Origin: Parietaria judaica
Lineage: Eukaryota > Streptophyta > Magnoliopsida > Rosales > Urticaceae
Length of the DNA: 64,000 bases
Assembly (NCBI GenBank): GCA_954871525.1
Contig: OX940863.1
Span: 39,790,501-39,854,500 of the forward strand
Reading direction: 5' to 3'
The first letter of the stretch is position 1; every line of letters begins with the position of its first letter. The notes under the pieces are model-generated. The model was not told where the DNA came from and searched no databases. It worked only from the letters and a program-made list of their open reading frames with translations. Shown one piece after another: positions 10,982 to 23,232 of the stretch. The translations under genes were made by a program, and so were the position numbers.

Positions 10982-13244
10982 ATGGAAACCAGACTCCTCG
11001 TTTCCCTCACAGCCCTCCTGATCGCCGCCACAATATCGCCGCTAAGAGCCATTGAAAGCCCCGAAGACCTCGCCGGACCGATCTCCGTGTTCCCGCAGAC
11101 TCCCGCCCCTGCGGTCCCGGCGCTGTTCGTGATCGGAGACTCCTCCGTCGACTGCGGCACCAACAACTTCCTCGGCACGCTCGCCAGGGCCGACCGTCTC
11201 CCTTACGGCCGCGACTTCGACACCGGTCAGCCTACCGGAAGATTCTCCAATGGAAGAATCCCCGTCGATTATCTTGGTCAGAGATTCATTCATCATTTTC
11301 TTGATTTCCATTTCTGTTAGGTTTTTGTTTTTATGATGAGAAAAGGAAGGAGAAGGTTCAATATATTGTTTCTGTTACTAATAAATCAAGAACTTTTCCA
11401 ATTTTTGAACTGTAGTTTCTAAGATTAGCGAAGAAAGCCTTCTAGTCTGTAAAACCGCGTTCTTGAATCTCGATAAACGAAGTACGAATTCTAGGCTGCA
11501 TGAATCTGTGTTGTGCTCTAAATTCTTGTTCAAATTCCCGGTTCAGCGCTCCGTCTCGGGCTTCCTTTTGTTCCAAGCTATCTGGGTCAATCTGGCAAGG
11601 TTGAGGACATGATTCAGGGAGTGAATTACGCTTCCGCCGGAGCCGGGATTATATTCACAAGTGGCTCAGACTTGGTAATCCTGTAAACATTTCTATGTAA
11701 TTCAGATAAAAGTTGTTAGTTTTATTTCCTACTTAATCCTCTGTTTGTTTCTGCAGGGTCAGAGAATTTCCTTAACTCAACAAGTTCAACAGTTCACAGA
11801 CACCTATCAGAAGTTCATGCTAACTATGGGGGAGAGAGAAACAGCTGAACTGATTTCAAGCTCGGTGTTCTATCTTTCGATCGGGATCAACGACTACATT
11901 CATTACTATTTGCGTAATGTGTCTGATGTCCAAAACTTCTATCTTCCATGGACGTTCAACCAGTTCTTGGCCACCGTAGTAAGGCAACAAATCAAGGTAA
12001 TGGAATTAATATTGATCATACTGCTACATATGTTAGGATTTCGTTACAGATTAGCGAAGATTGAGCTGTCGTAATGGTAACTGAAAATGTTTTCATCGAC
12101 GAACGAGAGGTGATCAAATTACTAACGAACAACTCATATTAAACTAACGGGAAACATTCTGTTTTAACAAATCAAATCCGGCTCTTACATTTAGTTCCCC
12201 TCGGATTATTCCCAGAGATATTAGATTATATTTCTCAATTTCCAGTTATGGAGTTTTTTCCCTGGATTCTTGTATTTCAGTCTGCTATATACTCTTGAAT
12301 TTACAGTCGTCTAACGTATATTGTCGATGATGTTATACGCAGAACTTGTACAACTCAAATGTAAGAAATATTGTGGTGATGGGACTGCCACCGATAGGCT
12401 GTGCTCCACACTACTTGTGGCAGCTGAGAAGCCCGAACGGAGAGTGCATCGATGAGATAAACAACATGGTCATGGAGCTCAACTACGCCATGAGGTACAT
12501 GATCGAAGAACTCGGTAGGAAGCTTCGCCATTCCAAAATAATCTTCTGTGACGTGTTCGAAGGTTCCATGGACATACTTAAGAACCACCAAAGTTATGGT
12601 GAGACGTCTTTCTGCTCTCGTTATTAAGTGCATTGCTAAATTAATTTCAAAGTTTGCATGTTGTAGAATACTTCAGGAACGATATCGGGATTTGGCACTA
12701 TATTTTTACCACTTTCTTATCAATCTCTCTCGCACTTAGAATTTCCTTTGGGTGTATTTGGCAACAAACCCCTTTGAGTTTCATTAAGTGGTGCAATTTG
12801 GCCCCTGAACTTCTCAATTTGGTGCATAATAATCCCTACTAGAGAAGGTATTCTGCACCAAAATAAAAATTCAGTGGGGAATCTGCACCAAAAAAATAAA
12901 AATTCAAGAAGCAAATTGCACCTATGACCAAAATTGATGTGGGATAAGTGCTGATTATCTATTTTTATGTCACCATTTTTGCACAATTTTGTGAAACTTT
13001 TGTTTTTCTGTAATAATTTTCAGGTTTCGATGTCACAACCGATGCTTGTTGTGGGTTGGGGAGGTACAAAGGCTTTATTATGTGTCTGTCACCGGAAATG
13101 GCTTGTCGAAATGCTTCGAACCACATCTGGTGGGACCAGTTCCATCCTACTGATGCGGTGAATGCCATCCTCGCCGACAACATATGGAATGGCCGTCACA
13201 CCAACATGTGTTACCCAATGAACCTTAGGGACATGCTCAGTTGA
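10982..13244 (+). CDS. GDSL esterase/lipase, secreted SGNH hydrolase, 5 exons, 379 aa
   Basis: Exons 10982-11276, 11547-11674, 11757-11996, 12343-12598 and 13024-13244. All introns are GT/AG and the joined frame is open to TGA. An N-terminal hydrophobic signal peptide (about residues 5-22) predicts secretion. SGNH landmarks: nucleophile block FVIGDSSVD (Ser54; GDSS rather than the usual GDSL), Gly in NYASAGAG of exon 2, block III GIND (Gly184, Asn186), and block V WWDQFH (Asp344, His347), giving the Ser-Asp-His triad. Length is normal for the plant family (about 350-390 aa). Residues such as [13 protein letters not shown] and [13 protein letters not shown] place it in the standard plant GDSL clade; it resembles Arabidopsis At1g71250 from memory, not searched. 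Enzymatically these hydrolyse acyl esters, often acting on cell-wall or cuticle lipids; the substrate here is unknown. Its 3' end converges on the CBL gene next door. A possible poly(A) signal AATAAA lies 24 bp after the stop. Confidence 0.93.
12790..12922. repeat. Short inverted-repeat element in GDSL intron 4
   Basis: Left GTGCAATTTGGCCCCTGAAC and right arm complementary to GTGCAATTTGCTTCTTGAA flank a GGTGCA-rich middle. It is MITE-like, but no clear target duplication was found. Confidence 0.5.
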
Positions 13245-13325
13245 TAAGCTCCAAGGACTTCATGGTAAATAAATACTTTGGTATAGTTGCACATAAACAG
13301 ATTTTCTGGTATGATTTCAGACAGT

Positions 13326-14370
13326 TCAGTTGTCTTCTATGTCTTGTATAAGAGCAAAGCTTGGAAATGTACTTGCAATGTCCCTGCAATAAAGAAACAA
13401 TATATTCGTCAACTAGGGTCATATTGGTAATCTGAACTTAACCATCAATACACATATCAGTGAAAAAAATAAGAGGGTACTTCAGATATGGGATAGTCAT
13501 GTTCTTCAATAGGGATGGATTATGGGACACCAGTTCTTCCCACTCTTCCATGTCGATCTTTCCATCTCGTTTTGAATCGGCCTCCTGGAATGTCTGTGAA
13601 ATCATAAGCCTCAGTGACGATAACAGCCGACAGCAAAAGCGAACTTGAGCTTCGAATTGACACATCACCTTTATGATAATCACATCAATAATTTCATCAG
13701 GAAGTGTCAAGTCGGATTCTTCAAGAAGTGCCAAGATCATCTCTTTAACCTTTTCATTTTTAGTCCAAAAATTTCGGAAGTTATCGATCAAAAAGTTATC
13801 GATATACGATGTTCATGTCCTAATTCATTATTACCTCGTCGGGTTCTATAAAGCCGGTTTGCGAACTATTGTATAGCTGAAATGCACCTGGAATTTTGAT
13901 GAACAAAGTATTTAAGTTCCAATTACACAATGTTTTTGCATAATTTATTTGCTCAAAGGTTTTCATATACTTGAGATTTTCACCGATTGAGGCGCTTCTG
14001 GATGGAAAATACTAAGACATCGAACGAATTCCTCGAATTCAATCACGCCATCTTGTTTGGCATCGAACAAGTGAAAGATCTAAAAATTAAACGAAGAAAT
14101 CCCAAATATTTGTGACGAAGTTCAAGCCATGTTGGTGCTATATAAAATTAAGCTCACCCTATCAGCAAAGAGACTTTGTTTCTTGCTTAAACCAAGTTGA
14201 AATTCCTCCTGCATAATAGTCAAAGAAAAAGCAAAATTTCAAAGCAACTCAGATATAATAAGGAAATAGTTATGAACAAAACTTACTTTGCTTATGAGTG
14301 TATCATCAATTATGGAACTACTCAACCTCTTGAACAGCTCATACAGCCTCTTAATCTCACTAATATTAAC

Positions 14371-14442
<72 letters not shown>

Positions 14443-14584
14443 TGCATGTAGTAATCATTGCATGTAGAGATATAATCAATATTATTAATTAAGAAGGTGT
14501 TAATTATTACTTACAACAGGTTTGAGAAGCAAGAACTGCGTGATCTTCTACTGTAACCCTCTGCTTCATGCAAACACAGCCCAT
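13326..14584 (-). CDS. CBL: Calcineurin B-like Ca2+ sensor (CBL4/5/8 clade, CBL5-like), 8 exons, 205 aa
   Basis: Minus-strand exons in order: 14584-14515, 14369-14287, 14208-14158, 14079-13971, 13887-13835, 13749-13669, 13593-13481, 13383-13326. Phases match those of the second CBL gene. The start at 14584 is chosen over an in-frame ATG at 14569 because it gives MGCVC, a classic myristoylation (Gly2) and S-acylation (Cys3, Cys5) signal for membrane anchoring. EF-hands: degenerate EF1 (about 31-52); EF2 loop D74-E85; EF3 loop 111-122 starting with Asn instead of Asp; EF4 loop D155-E166. The C-terminus has the FPSF motif (193-196) phosphorylated by CIPK kinases in this family. CBLs bind Ca2+ and recruit CIPKs to membranes to control ion transporters. 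The acceptor before exon 6 (AAAATGAAAAG) lacks a good pyrimidine tract. GFIEP in EF3 and [10 protein letters not shown] fit CBL5 best; the exact paralogue is inference. The stop lies 81 bp from that of the convergent GDSL gene. Confidence 0.9.
14376..14440. repeat. (AT)n microsatellite in CBL5-like intron 1
   Basis: About 32 AT units; only six bases separate it from the 3' splice acceptor of exon 2 (14370 on the plus strand). Confidence 0.95.
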
Positions 14585-15324
14585 TAATTATTCACTATAC
14601 CATTTGTATCAGCGGCATATATGTGTGTGTGTGTATATATATATATATATAAGCACATTAGTTCATTTACTATACTATTTCTTGTACAATTTCCACGTGA
14701 ATGTGGCCATAGAAATACAATCATATATAATCTGTAGGAGCATATATAGTACAAGCATATTCCTATATTTTGCATTGCTTAACCCATCGTTATAATATAT
14801 ACCACTACTAGCAAGGAGAATGTGAACGTGTTGATTTATTCGTGAATAATCTTTAAATTAAAAAGCAACGTTATGCATGCATTAACAATATTGCAAAAAG
14901 CTCGGGCAATACTTTTCCTCTGTCTTTTCTACAAATATAGTAGAGTTTATTATTTATATATGCTTTTTGGGTGGTTTATAGCGAAGGAGAACCTCTGATT
15001 TTTATATATCATTCAAATCGTACAAGTAATGTAATTATCGATATTTCGGAACAAAACAGTGGCGAATATAATTCGAAATAGAGATATCATATCATATTGG
15101 GTTCGGCGAATAATTCGGAAGAGAACGAGATTTTATAAGGCAAACACGATTCGGGTTTCTTTCTTGTGTCTTTCTTTCATTCAAATTTCCAAATATAAGC
15201 TCATAGCACGTGGCATTGCCAAGAATGTTGACTTTCTTGCCCTTGCAGTGGCTAGCGACCTATGGAAGTGACGACAACAAAGTGGGAAAAACGAACGAGT
15301 TTCCGTACTCGGCGCGGCCATCAA
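14585..15324. other. Upstream region of the CBL5-like gene, no further gene
   Basis: Contains (GT)n(AT)n at 14622-14652, which on the minus strand gives a TATA-rich stretch about 40-70 bp upstream of the start codon. The remaining DNA is AT-rich. A 70-codon plus-strand frame at 15059 has no recognisable domain. Confidence 0.5.
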
Positions 15325-15600
15325 ACTCCGAAACCCGAAGACGACGTCAAAGGCATGATCCGGGTAAGACAACGACCAAACTACAAAGCCCGAAGACGAA
15401 GCCAAAAAGCCTAATCCGGGTAAGACAACAACCGAATAATTACAAATCCGAAGACGACGTTGAAGGCCCGATCCGAGTAAGACAACCATACTATGAAGCC
15501 CAAATACGACATTGAAAGCCTAATCCGAGTAAGACGACTACCAACGTCCGAATCCCAGAGACGACGCTGAAGGCCTGATCCGGGTAAGACGATAGTGTGA
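15325..15600. repeat. Tandem repeat, 51-57-bp period, five units
   Basis: The anchor CCGGGTAAGACAA/CCGAGTAAGACGA recurs at 15361, 15417, 15474, 15525 and 15581. Each unit also has CGAAGACGACGTYRAAGGC. Unit length drifts, so it is an old array. It lies beside copia gag debris. Confidence 0.88.
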
Positions 15601-15969
15601 AGCCTAAAGACAGCTAAGCTTAATCCAGAATCCGCTAATGAAGATTACCCTCACGGGTTCCGCAAGAGACAAGAGGGATGCTCAGATGGCAGGACTAGAG
15701 GATAGCCTTTTTGAATGACATTCCTAGTCTCACGATGTCTAGGCTACGACGCTGTTAACGAGGAAATTCTGGAAAAAAGCGAAAGCCGGCTTGAAGCTAA
15801 AAAAGAAAGGAAATCTTTTGAAGACAGGTCGTGGTGCCTTCTTGACGGGATGCAGCCGCAACCTCATATGTTCCGACCTTGACTTCTACAACGTGCTCGG
15901 CTATCACTTTCGTACCCGTTCCGACTTGAGGAACTGGAAGAAAAATCAGTGCCTCTGATATTCTTCTAT

Positions 15970-16250
15970 CACTACACCATTCTTCATGCGTGAGCAAGAG
16001 GTGCTTCCCCTTTTCACTTCCACTCTAACCTCAAAATCTCTCCTCATGGGCTTTTAGGCGACCGACAACCTCTTCGACTAACACGGTAGTTCGATCGATG
16101 TCACGATCTTCATGTAGCTGCGTGGTACGGCTCTAAGGAGCTTCTTTACAACGGTGATTTTATCCACCTTGTCGCCTAGTGAGTGTATATCTGTCATAAT
16201 AGATGTGAGTTTCACAGCAAAATTGTCTACACCGATTTGCCGTCCTTCAT
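15970..16250 (-). pseudogene. Ty1/copia Gag fragment (minus), broken
   Basis: Minus-strand translation gives FAVKLTSIMTDIHSLGD, then VVKKLLRAVPRSYMKIVTSI, then after frame breaks VEEVVGRLKAHEERF and KHLLLTHEEW. This order is diagnostic for the copia-type Gag. It is interrupted by a stop and at least one shift, and no LTR or pol accompanies it. 15600-15970 between it and the tandem array is unexplained. Confidence 0.75.
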
Positions 16251-16495
16251 TCGAAAAAACTCGAATTCACAAAGTTGTATACAATTTTTTTTTTGTTATG
16301 ATTCTCAATTGATGACAAATTAATTATGACGATGTCTTAAAGTTCTAACGAATTTTCTTTGTAGCATATTTATGTATATTTATATTTTTTTTTCTTCTAT
16401 AATTTATAGACATTTCAATATCTATATGTAATGAACATTTTTATGCACACATTTCAAAGACATTAACAGACTACTAGCAATTTGTAATCGATGAA

Positions 16496-17230
16496 TGTTG
16501 GAAATAATTGCAGTTAAATAAAATTGAGATAGCGTCGAGTCGGTCAAAATGTCGAACACTCGAGCCGAACGCTCTATCCAATTACCGGGATTTGTTCCGA
16601 CGTTAAAACGTTACGTAAAACGGCTATATTGATTATGACCGTTATGAATATTGAATTCAATTTATTACGTTACAGATTAATTGCAATTTATTAGTAGCCG
16701 TTATAGAATTGATTTACAATCAATTCATTGTCTCCTTCCCGCATCTATATATTGAAGTGACCTTGAACCCATTCGACACACCACAATCGAAATGCTTTAC
16801 GAAAATTCTCACTCTCTATGAACTTGCTTCCCAGTTTTCCATTTCGCAAGTTCAATCTTTTATATGCTTCCCAATGATTTATGTCGTGAGTCTTTCGGTA
16901 ACGGAGTTCAAGAAGTTTCAGTTCGCCGGTGAACTTCGAAGTGCTACGGAGTTCTCGGTTATCCCGTTATATCCTGGGAAGCTATCGCCTAACGAACCTC
17001 AAGCACGTAGAGGAGGCGAGTCAAGCTTTAAGGAGAGCGTCCAACGCGTCTCGGGAATCGCTAACAATTTTCTGTTTTACAGGATATTAATAGCTCTTTT
17101 CGGATCAAAGCGACAAGCCGATGCTCGTCAAGCCAAGAACACCTAGATATGAATTTCGAATCTACTCGCTACTGTTTTGTTATTATTCGTTTCTCATATA
17201 TTATCATCATATATAGAATTATACCCAACA
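16496..17230 (+). repeat. 5' LTR of the family-B element (735 bp)
   Basis: TGTTGGAAATAATTG...ATACCCAACA. A TATA-like CTATATATTGAAG lies near 16745. It is about 168 bp longer than the 3' LTR. Confidence 0.85.
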
Positions 17231-19304
17231 ATCTTAAAGCTTGATTTTTGATGATTCTGAGAAATAAAGTAGTGCAGCGAAGATTACGTGAGGATACATT
17301 TGTTGTCGAGCTGTTGAACTTCAAGGATTTGATTGAAATTTGGAATGTAGAGCAAGACTAACCTGCAGGATATTGAAGATAGGGAGATACATATCTAATA
17401 TTGAGAAAGTTAAAACATTATTCCTATCACATATAATGCTTGTTTCCATTTTGTGTAGAAACTCCTATGTGATTCATAAACCTGGTTGTCATCAAACTGA
17501 GATTTTGATACAAAAAAAAAAAAATATCTCTTAGTGGAAAATATAGAAAGATCAGAGACGAGAGGAATGTGAAAGACGAACCAAAGGCGACTTAAGATCT
17601 AGATCGGAGCAAAGAAGATGTCCGTGACTCGAAGCTGGTCGACAAACGCTGCGCCCCTGCTGCGTTGCGGTTGCTATCAACGATGGACTCGCGGATCCAG
17701 AGAAACTAGCGAGAGGAGAACTTCAGAAGATTTGTCACCAGATCGGCGATGGAGATGGAGTAGCGGGTGCGAAGGACAATTGTGTTAAGTAATTCTTGGA
17801 TTTTAGAACTCGCGTCTCATCGTCAATGGCAGATTCCGGGAAACTTTGCAGTTCCCGTCACCGGCGATTGTTGAGTAGATGACCGTTCATCTCGCTGGCT
17901 GGGTAAACGACCGTTGGCATTGCTCATAAAATACAGTAAATTCCCAAAGGTATTATTTCTTCCGGTATAATGAACTTGATCACGTTACATTTGCTTTAAT
18001 TTAGCAATTAGTCGTTATGATAATTTTCATTACCTCCTTATTTGTCGTTCATGAATTATGGTGATAATCCTATTCCTATTCCTGCTCATTTCTCGCTCTA
18101 TTAATATCATACATATTTCTTTTGTGATCTTGGTAGATAAATATACTCATAGAGAAAATGTGCTGAGAATATAGGGAAGTCGAGTGACGTATATATTGTT
18201 GCCGAGTTAATTTAGAAAAAATTGTTTTAGCAATATACAGTAAGATAGTAATTATTATTATCTTTTTAATGTTAGACATTTCTCTTTCTATAAAGAAGAA
18301 ACGTTAATGCTTGCTTATATCATGGAAGTAAGTGTGGTATGCTTATATAGAAATTAATTGTTGTTTATGAATATATATATTTGTTGATATTGTTTTACTG
18401 TTCAATGGACAAATGCACTATGCATAAGTTTTGGAAAAGCAACCAAATAATGTTAAGTATAAAGTGAATTATTTTATGGAAAATATAATTATGTTCGGTT
18501 ATAGTACACCCGATTATTGATCGAGGTACTAAGACAGTAAAACGTGACACGATGAATTGAAATTGCCATTTAATTCTAATTAGTTGGTAATTTTCAAATG
18601 ATTGAGAATTATTATGGGGGAATTTCTTGAGTATTTTCTCTGGAAAAAAAAAAAAAAAGTTAACTACTTCTTGAGAGAAATTTTGTGGTTTCCAAAATCG
18701 TTGAAATATATATATGGAAATTTTGTTATAAATTATATCATGTTGAAGTACACCTGATTATTGATCAAGGTACTTGTGCGTTTAATGAAATTGCGGTTTC
18801 AGTTTTAAGATGTCTTTTTGACACGTCAACGAGGCTAGAAACGCTCAAATGACGTACATGCATATGCATAACATATTTATGGCGACAATGTCGAACTCTA
18901 TTTATCAGAAGACAACTTGAGAAGTTCAAAAGTTTGTTAAGAGGAATATTAAATTCCTATTAATACCTGGAAATGTGGGGGGCGTTTACTAGAAAACACA
19001 CGCTTCACATTAGTTGATGTAAATGGGTCATAAGACTATTTAATGCATCTTGTATGATTTGTTCGTATGTGAACTGAGAATTAACTCTTGAAGTGTGATC
19101 CAAATAATAAGTGGAAAACTTCCAAATAAACGTAAGAGATTCACAATTGAATCATTATATTGTCTTAGACAAAATACGGTAAAAAGGCCGAGTGACTAGG
19201 AAAATATTTGGAAGATATGTTGAGATGGAGAAAAATCACGTATATAATTTGCATCGACTTTGATATTTTAGTATGCAATTAAAAGAGAGTAAAATCATGT
19301 TCAG

Positions 19305-19485
19305 AATGGTAAGTCTAGACATATATGTTGTAGACGCAATGTCGTTAGACAACTACTCTCAAATAAGTTTATCATAATTGATTATGTGAATCAAATGATA
19401 TTGTTGTGGATCCACTACCCAAAAGGGTAAAAGTGAGAGTTGGTTGTGAAATCATCAAAGGGAATGTGACTTAAGCCCATTGAAA
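19305..19485 (+). pseudogene. Copia pol C-terminal remnant
   Basis: Frame 1 reads NGKSRHICCRRNVVRQLL then IIIDYV. After a one-base shift it reads SNDIVVDPLPK, and further on a GM/LKP-like end. These correspond to the last ~60 residues of copia RNase H. Everything upstream in pol is gone. Confidence 0.7.
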
Positions 19486-20064
19486 AATGAAGTTTTACAG
19501 TGGAAACCCAACCTAGCTGACTGGAGATCCCAAGAACTAAGTTCAATGGGACAACCTAGCTGTAAGACTTTAACGGATCATTGTGGGGGTTACACCCCAG
19601 TCCATTCCAATGATGAAAAACAGTGATATGTACGGTTAAGGATAAGCTAGAAGCTTTTAATGATTCTTACACGTCGGTAAATGATAACCGAGTGGAGCAT
19701 AGTTTGCTTTTAGTAAGATCACCTATGTTAGAGTGAAGTGGGGTCGCTTCAACGGAATTGTAAAGGGCGCAAGTTCCGTAATCTCTCGCAGAACCAGATG
19801 GTGTTCATGACCATGAACGAACACAATAGTGAGAACTGAATCTGTCTAAGGAGAATTCTGTGTGAGGTATATTCTCACTTACACAAACGGTCGAACAGTT
19901 CAAAGACATCGCGTATACTGATCACCAGTAAGGAAATATATTTTCACAAGGGAAGGTTCAAAGGGTTACACCTACCTATCCTATGCAGGATTTGACTGCC
20001 GAACTCTGTTACCTGAGTCAGGTGTTGTCAAGAGTGATCTGACAATTTTATTTATGTGGGGGAA

Positions 20065-20631
20065 TGTTGGAAATAATTGCAGTTAAAATAAAATTGAGAT
20101 AGCGTCGAGTCGGTCGAAATGTCGAACACTCGAGACGAACGCTCTATCCAATTACCGGGATTTGTTCCGACGTTAAAACGTTATGTAAAACGGCTATATT
20201 GATTATGACCGTTATGAATAATGAATTCAATTTATTACGTTACGGATTAATTGCAATTTATTAGTAGCCGTTATAGAATTGATTTACAATCAATTCATTG
20301 TCTCATTCCCGCATCTATATATTGAAGTGACCTCGAACCCATTCGACACACCACAATCGAAATGCTTTACCAAAATTCTCACTCTCTATGAACTTGCTTC
20401 CCAGTTTTCCATTCCACAAGTTCAATCTTTAAGGAGAGCGTCCAACGCGTCTCGGGAATCGCTAACAATTTTCTGTTTTACAGGATATCAATAGCTCTTT
20501 TCGGATCAAAGCGACAAGCCGATGCTCGTCAAGCCAAGAACACCTAGATATGTATTTCAAATCTACTCGCTACTGTTTTGTTATTATTCGTTTCTCATAT
20601 ATTATCATCATATATAGAATTATACCCAACA
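20065..20631 (+). repeat. 3' LTR of the family-B element (567 bp, internal deletion)
   Basis: Matches the 5' LTR closely but lacks about 168 bp present there (roughly 16859-17026). The deletion joins TTCAATCTTT to AAGGAGAGCG, with short AATCTTT/AGCTTT homology at the edges. Confidence 0.85.
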
Positions 20632-21668
20632 ATGACGACATGACTACAAATAAGTTAAATTATAAACACTTACAGATTTGTCGAGAGAGAAACATGTGTT
20701 TGCTATAGTTAAGGTTTTCTTTGAGTAATCTCTCACGAGCAATTATTTTATTTGATTCTTATATTTTATTTAATTTTATTTATAAATTTAACGACTCTAC
20801 CATTTGTTAGTTCAACGTAATGTTAAAGTTTATATAAAAAGCAACTACCGTCCATATATTATGTTTTTTATTAGTAGTTAGATCGATTACATATTTTAAT
20901 TGATTAGTTATCAAAGTTATAGGTATATTATCATTGTTATTTATGTTATCGTCATATCAATAGCTATCTTAGTACTTTCTTCTTTAAAATAGTTTATGAA
21001 CAGAAAAGATTTTATGCAAACGTTTTATATATAGTAACTAAATTTTATTCTACCACTACTTGTGATTTAATGGGCTACATGACCCTCTGCGTTCTTTATA
21101 ATCGGTTAAACTTTGTAACAAACTTTAACTCAACTAACACAAATTTATTTCATTATAAATAGATTAAAAAAAAACATGCTTATATTAATGGCGCAATATT
21201 TAATGGTTTAATAGCGGCAAAAATACATACTTATATTGCTTTATAATACCGATTAGAATTTTTCACGAAAAAATTAGTTAACTACGACTTATATTGCACT
21301 ATAATACTTTTTTTCATTTATGAACAGAAAAAATACTTAACTAAAACGAACGTTGGACTTTCTAGAACTCAATCTATAGTATTATTATGTTCAAAAGAAA
21401 CCATTTATTTTCTTCTTCATTCTCATTTATTTAGAAGTGTCTTTCATGCAAATTTTGTCATTTGAATAGATTTTTGGTATAGACTAAGGTATTTATTCAT
21501 TTGGAGTTGGTGAAAACTATCAATAATATCATTTTTAAATGAATTAGTTTTGGGATTGTTAGCTTAGTCTAAGAAGGGTTTAGTAATTTACTGTGTGATA
21601 ATGTCTTAAACGAGAGCAATGTGTGATTTTGTTTTCTTCAATTAAGAGAGATTGAAATATAAAACAGA
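20632..21668. other. AT-rich intergenic DNA, nothing recognised
   Basis: Poly-A/T-rich with no frame, repeat ends or inverted repeats that I can support. Confidence 0.6.
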
Positions 21669-23232
21669 TGTTAATGCGTAAAAATGGCTTTAACCTAGAG
21701 TCGGATCAAAGGTTCGGGTCCCGAGTTAGACCCGTTGAGCACGTGGATAATTGAATGCTGAGTCAACGCGGGTTGACTGATGATCGTCAAAGCTGGAGGC
21801 GAATCCTTCGTCTTGGAAGAGTCTCCGGGTTGTTCTTGGCGATCCTTGGCGAGCTCCTCGTCGGGGCGAAGTCCTTGTCTTGGAGAAGTCCTTGTGTAGG
21901 CAAACTCCTGTCTTGATGAAGTTTCGAGATGTTCTTGATGATTCTTCGTGATTTCCCTTCCTTGGCGAGACCCTGTGGCGAGGGAAAACCAGCAAAAAAG
22001 GGTAGATCGGGCCCGTGCCCCGTCGCTTATGGTTGGGCGAGGCTTCCTACGTATCTCAGTTTAAGAGAATCAGGTCCCACGTAGTTCAGGGTTAGTGATA
22101 AACGGCGGATGAATGACGATGTGGTTTGACTCGTCGGAAGTGCCGATGTTGGCAGCGTGGGGGGTGACCCTTGGCCGAATGGCGAGGGTAATGCCGGCGA
22201 GGGATGTTCCTTGTCGACTTCATAGGTGTTGGCGAACTCGTTGTGACGAGGGCCTTAACATGGCGAGAGATGCTCCTTCTTTGTCGACCTCGAGGTGTCC
22301 GCGTCCACGCGTTGACCTGGCGAGGGAAGCCTTCGTCGACTCGTCGAACAACCTTCCCGGTGAGGCTAAGTCTCAATGCTTTTATCTTCTCAGACGAGCC
22401 TCTCGTGGCGAGCTCCCAGGGCTCGGCAGAAGACAGGGTGAATTATAGAGAGACAAAGCTAGAGAGAGAAGCTCTGGAGGAAGCTGTGAGTGAGTGTGGA
22501 AATGAGGAGAGGAATGCTCCTATTTGTAGGAAAACCAATTCCCTGTAATTGCACAAAGAGGGGCCTGCGAATTTCCTCTTGCTAGAGGGGCCTTGCCGTG
22601 GCTCCTTGTCGTGGCTAGGGGCTCGCCAATGCTCCATAGCTCGTTTCTGATGTCTTCCGGGTGTCCGCGAGCTTGTATGTTGTCCGAAGGAATCTGGGGG
22701 AATTCCCAGGGGTCTTCGTAAGCTTGGATCTCCTCGTCGTATGGAATAATTATGAGTTATCCCTTCGTCAAGTTGTGGCGAGGTGCTTGCCAGGGCAAGG
22801 GGCTCGCCTCAGCGACGGGCTCGCAGGGCGAGGTACTTTGCCAGGGGCTCGTCGGGGGGACCTCGCCAGGAATCTCGCCATGGCGAGGTGTTCGTTAGGG
22901 CAAGGTACCTCGCCAGGGTACCTTGCCAGGAGGTGCCTTTTTTATCAAGGGCTTTGTCTTCTTCGTCTTCTTGGCTCCGGGCCTCGCAAATGTCTTGGTT
23001 CATGGGCCTTTGGTCTTCGTCTTCGCCTTCTTAGCTCCGGGCCTCGCCAAATGCGTTGGGTCGTGGGCCTCTGGTCTTCCTCTTCGCCTTCTTAGCTCCG
23101 GGCCTCGCCAAATGCGTTGGGTTGTAGGCTCTGGTCTTTGGCTTCGTCGATGGGCTTTGACTTTTACTGATGGGCTTTGACTTTTGCTAAAGGGGGCCCA
23201 ATTTTTATATGTTCCGAAAAATGCACATAACA
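21669..23232 (-). repeat. Solo LTR, 1564 bp (TGTTATG...TTAACA family)
   Basis: On the plus strand it starts TGTTAATGCGTAAAAATGG and ends AAAAATGCACATAACA. The flanks ACAGA and ACAGG form a 4/5 target duplication. A weak TATA (complement of CCTATTTGTAGG at 22518) points left, so the LTR is transcriptionally minus. The region 22770-22940 repeats CGAGGTACCTCGCCAGG-type motifs. 22980-23110 is a triplication of GGCTCCGGGCCTCGCAAATG-like units. ORFs of up to 144 codons here are repeat by-products. Confidence 0.75.

Larger units (their letters stand above)
16496..20631 (+). mobile_element. Family-B copia-type element with collapsed interior
   Basis: Two LTRs bound 2.8 kb of non-coding DNA. Flanks are ATGAA (16491-16495) and ATGAC (20632-20636), a 4/5 target duplication. 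A purine tract (GTGGGGGAA) sits immediately before the 3' LTR, in the polypurine position. The only coding trace is the extreme C-terminus of copia pol at 19305-19485. After the 5' LTR I see no tRNA-iMet primer site, so the leader is altered or deleted. It must have moved with help from an autonomous relative, or decayed after insertion. Confidence 0.75.

Noticed and set aside
15325..15600. CRISPR-like array
   Set aside because: Eukaryotic context, contiguous tandem units with no unique spacers between short identical repeats.
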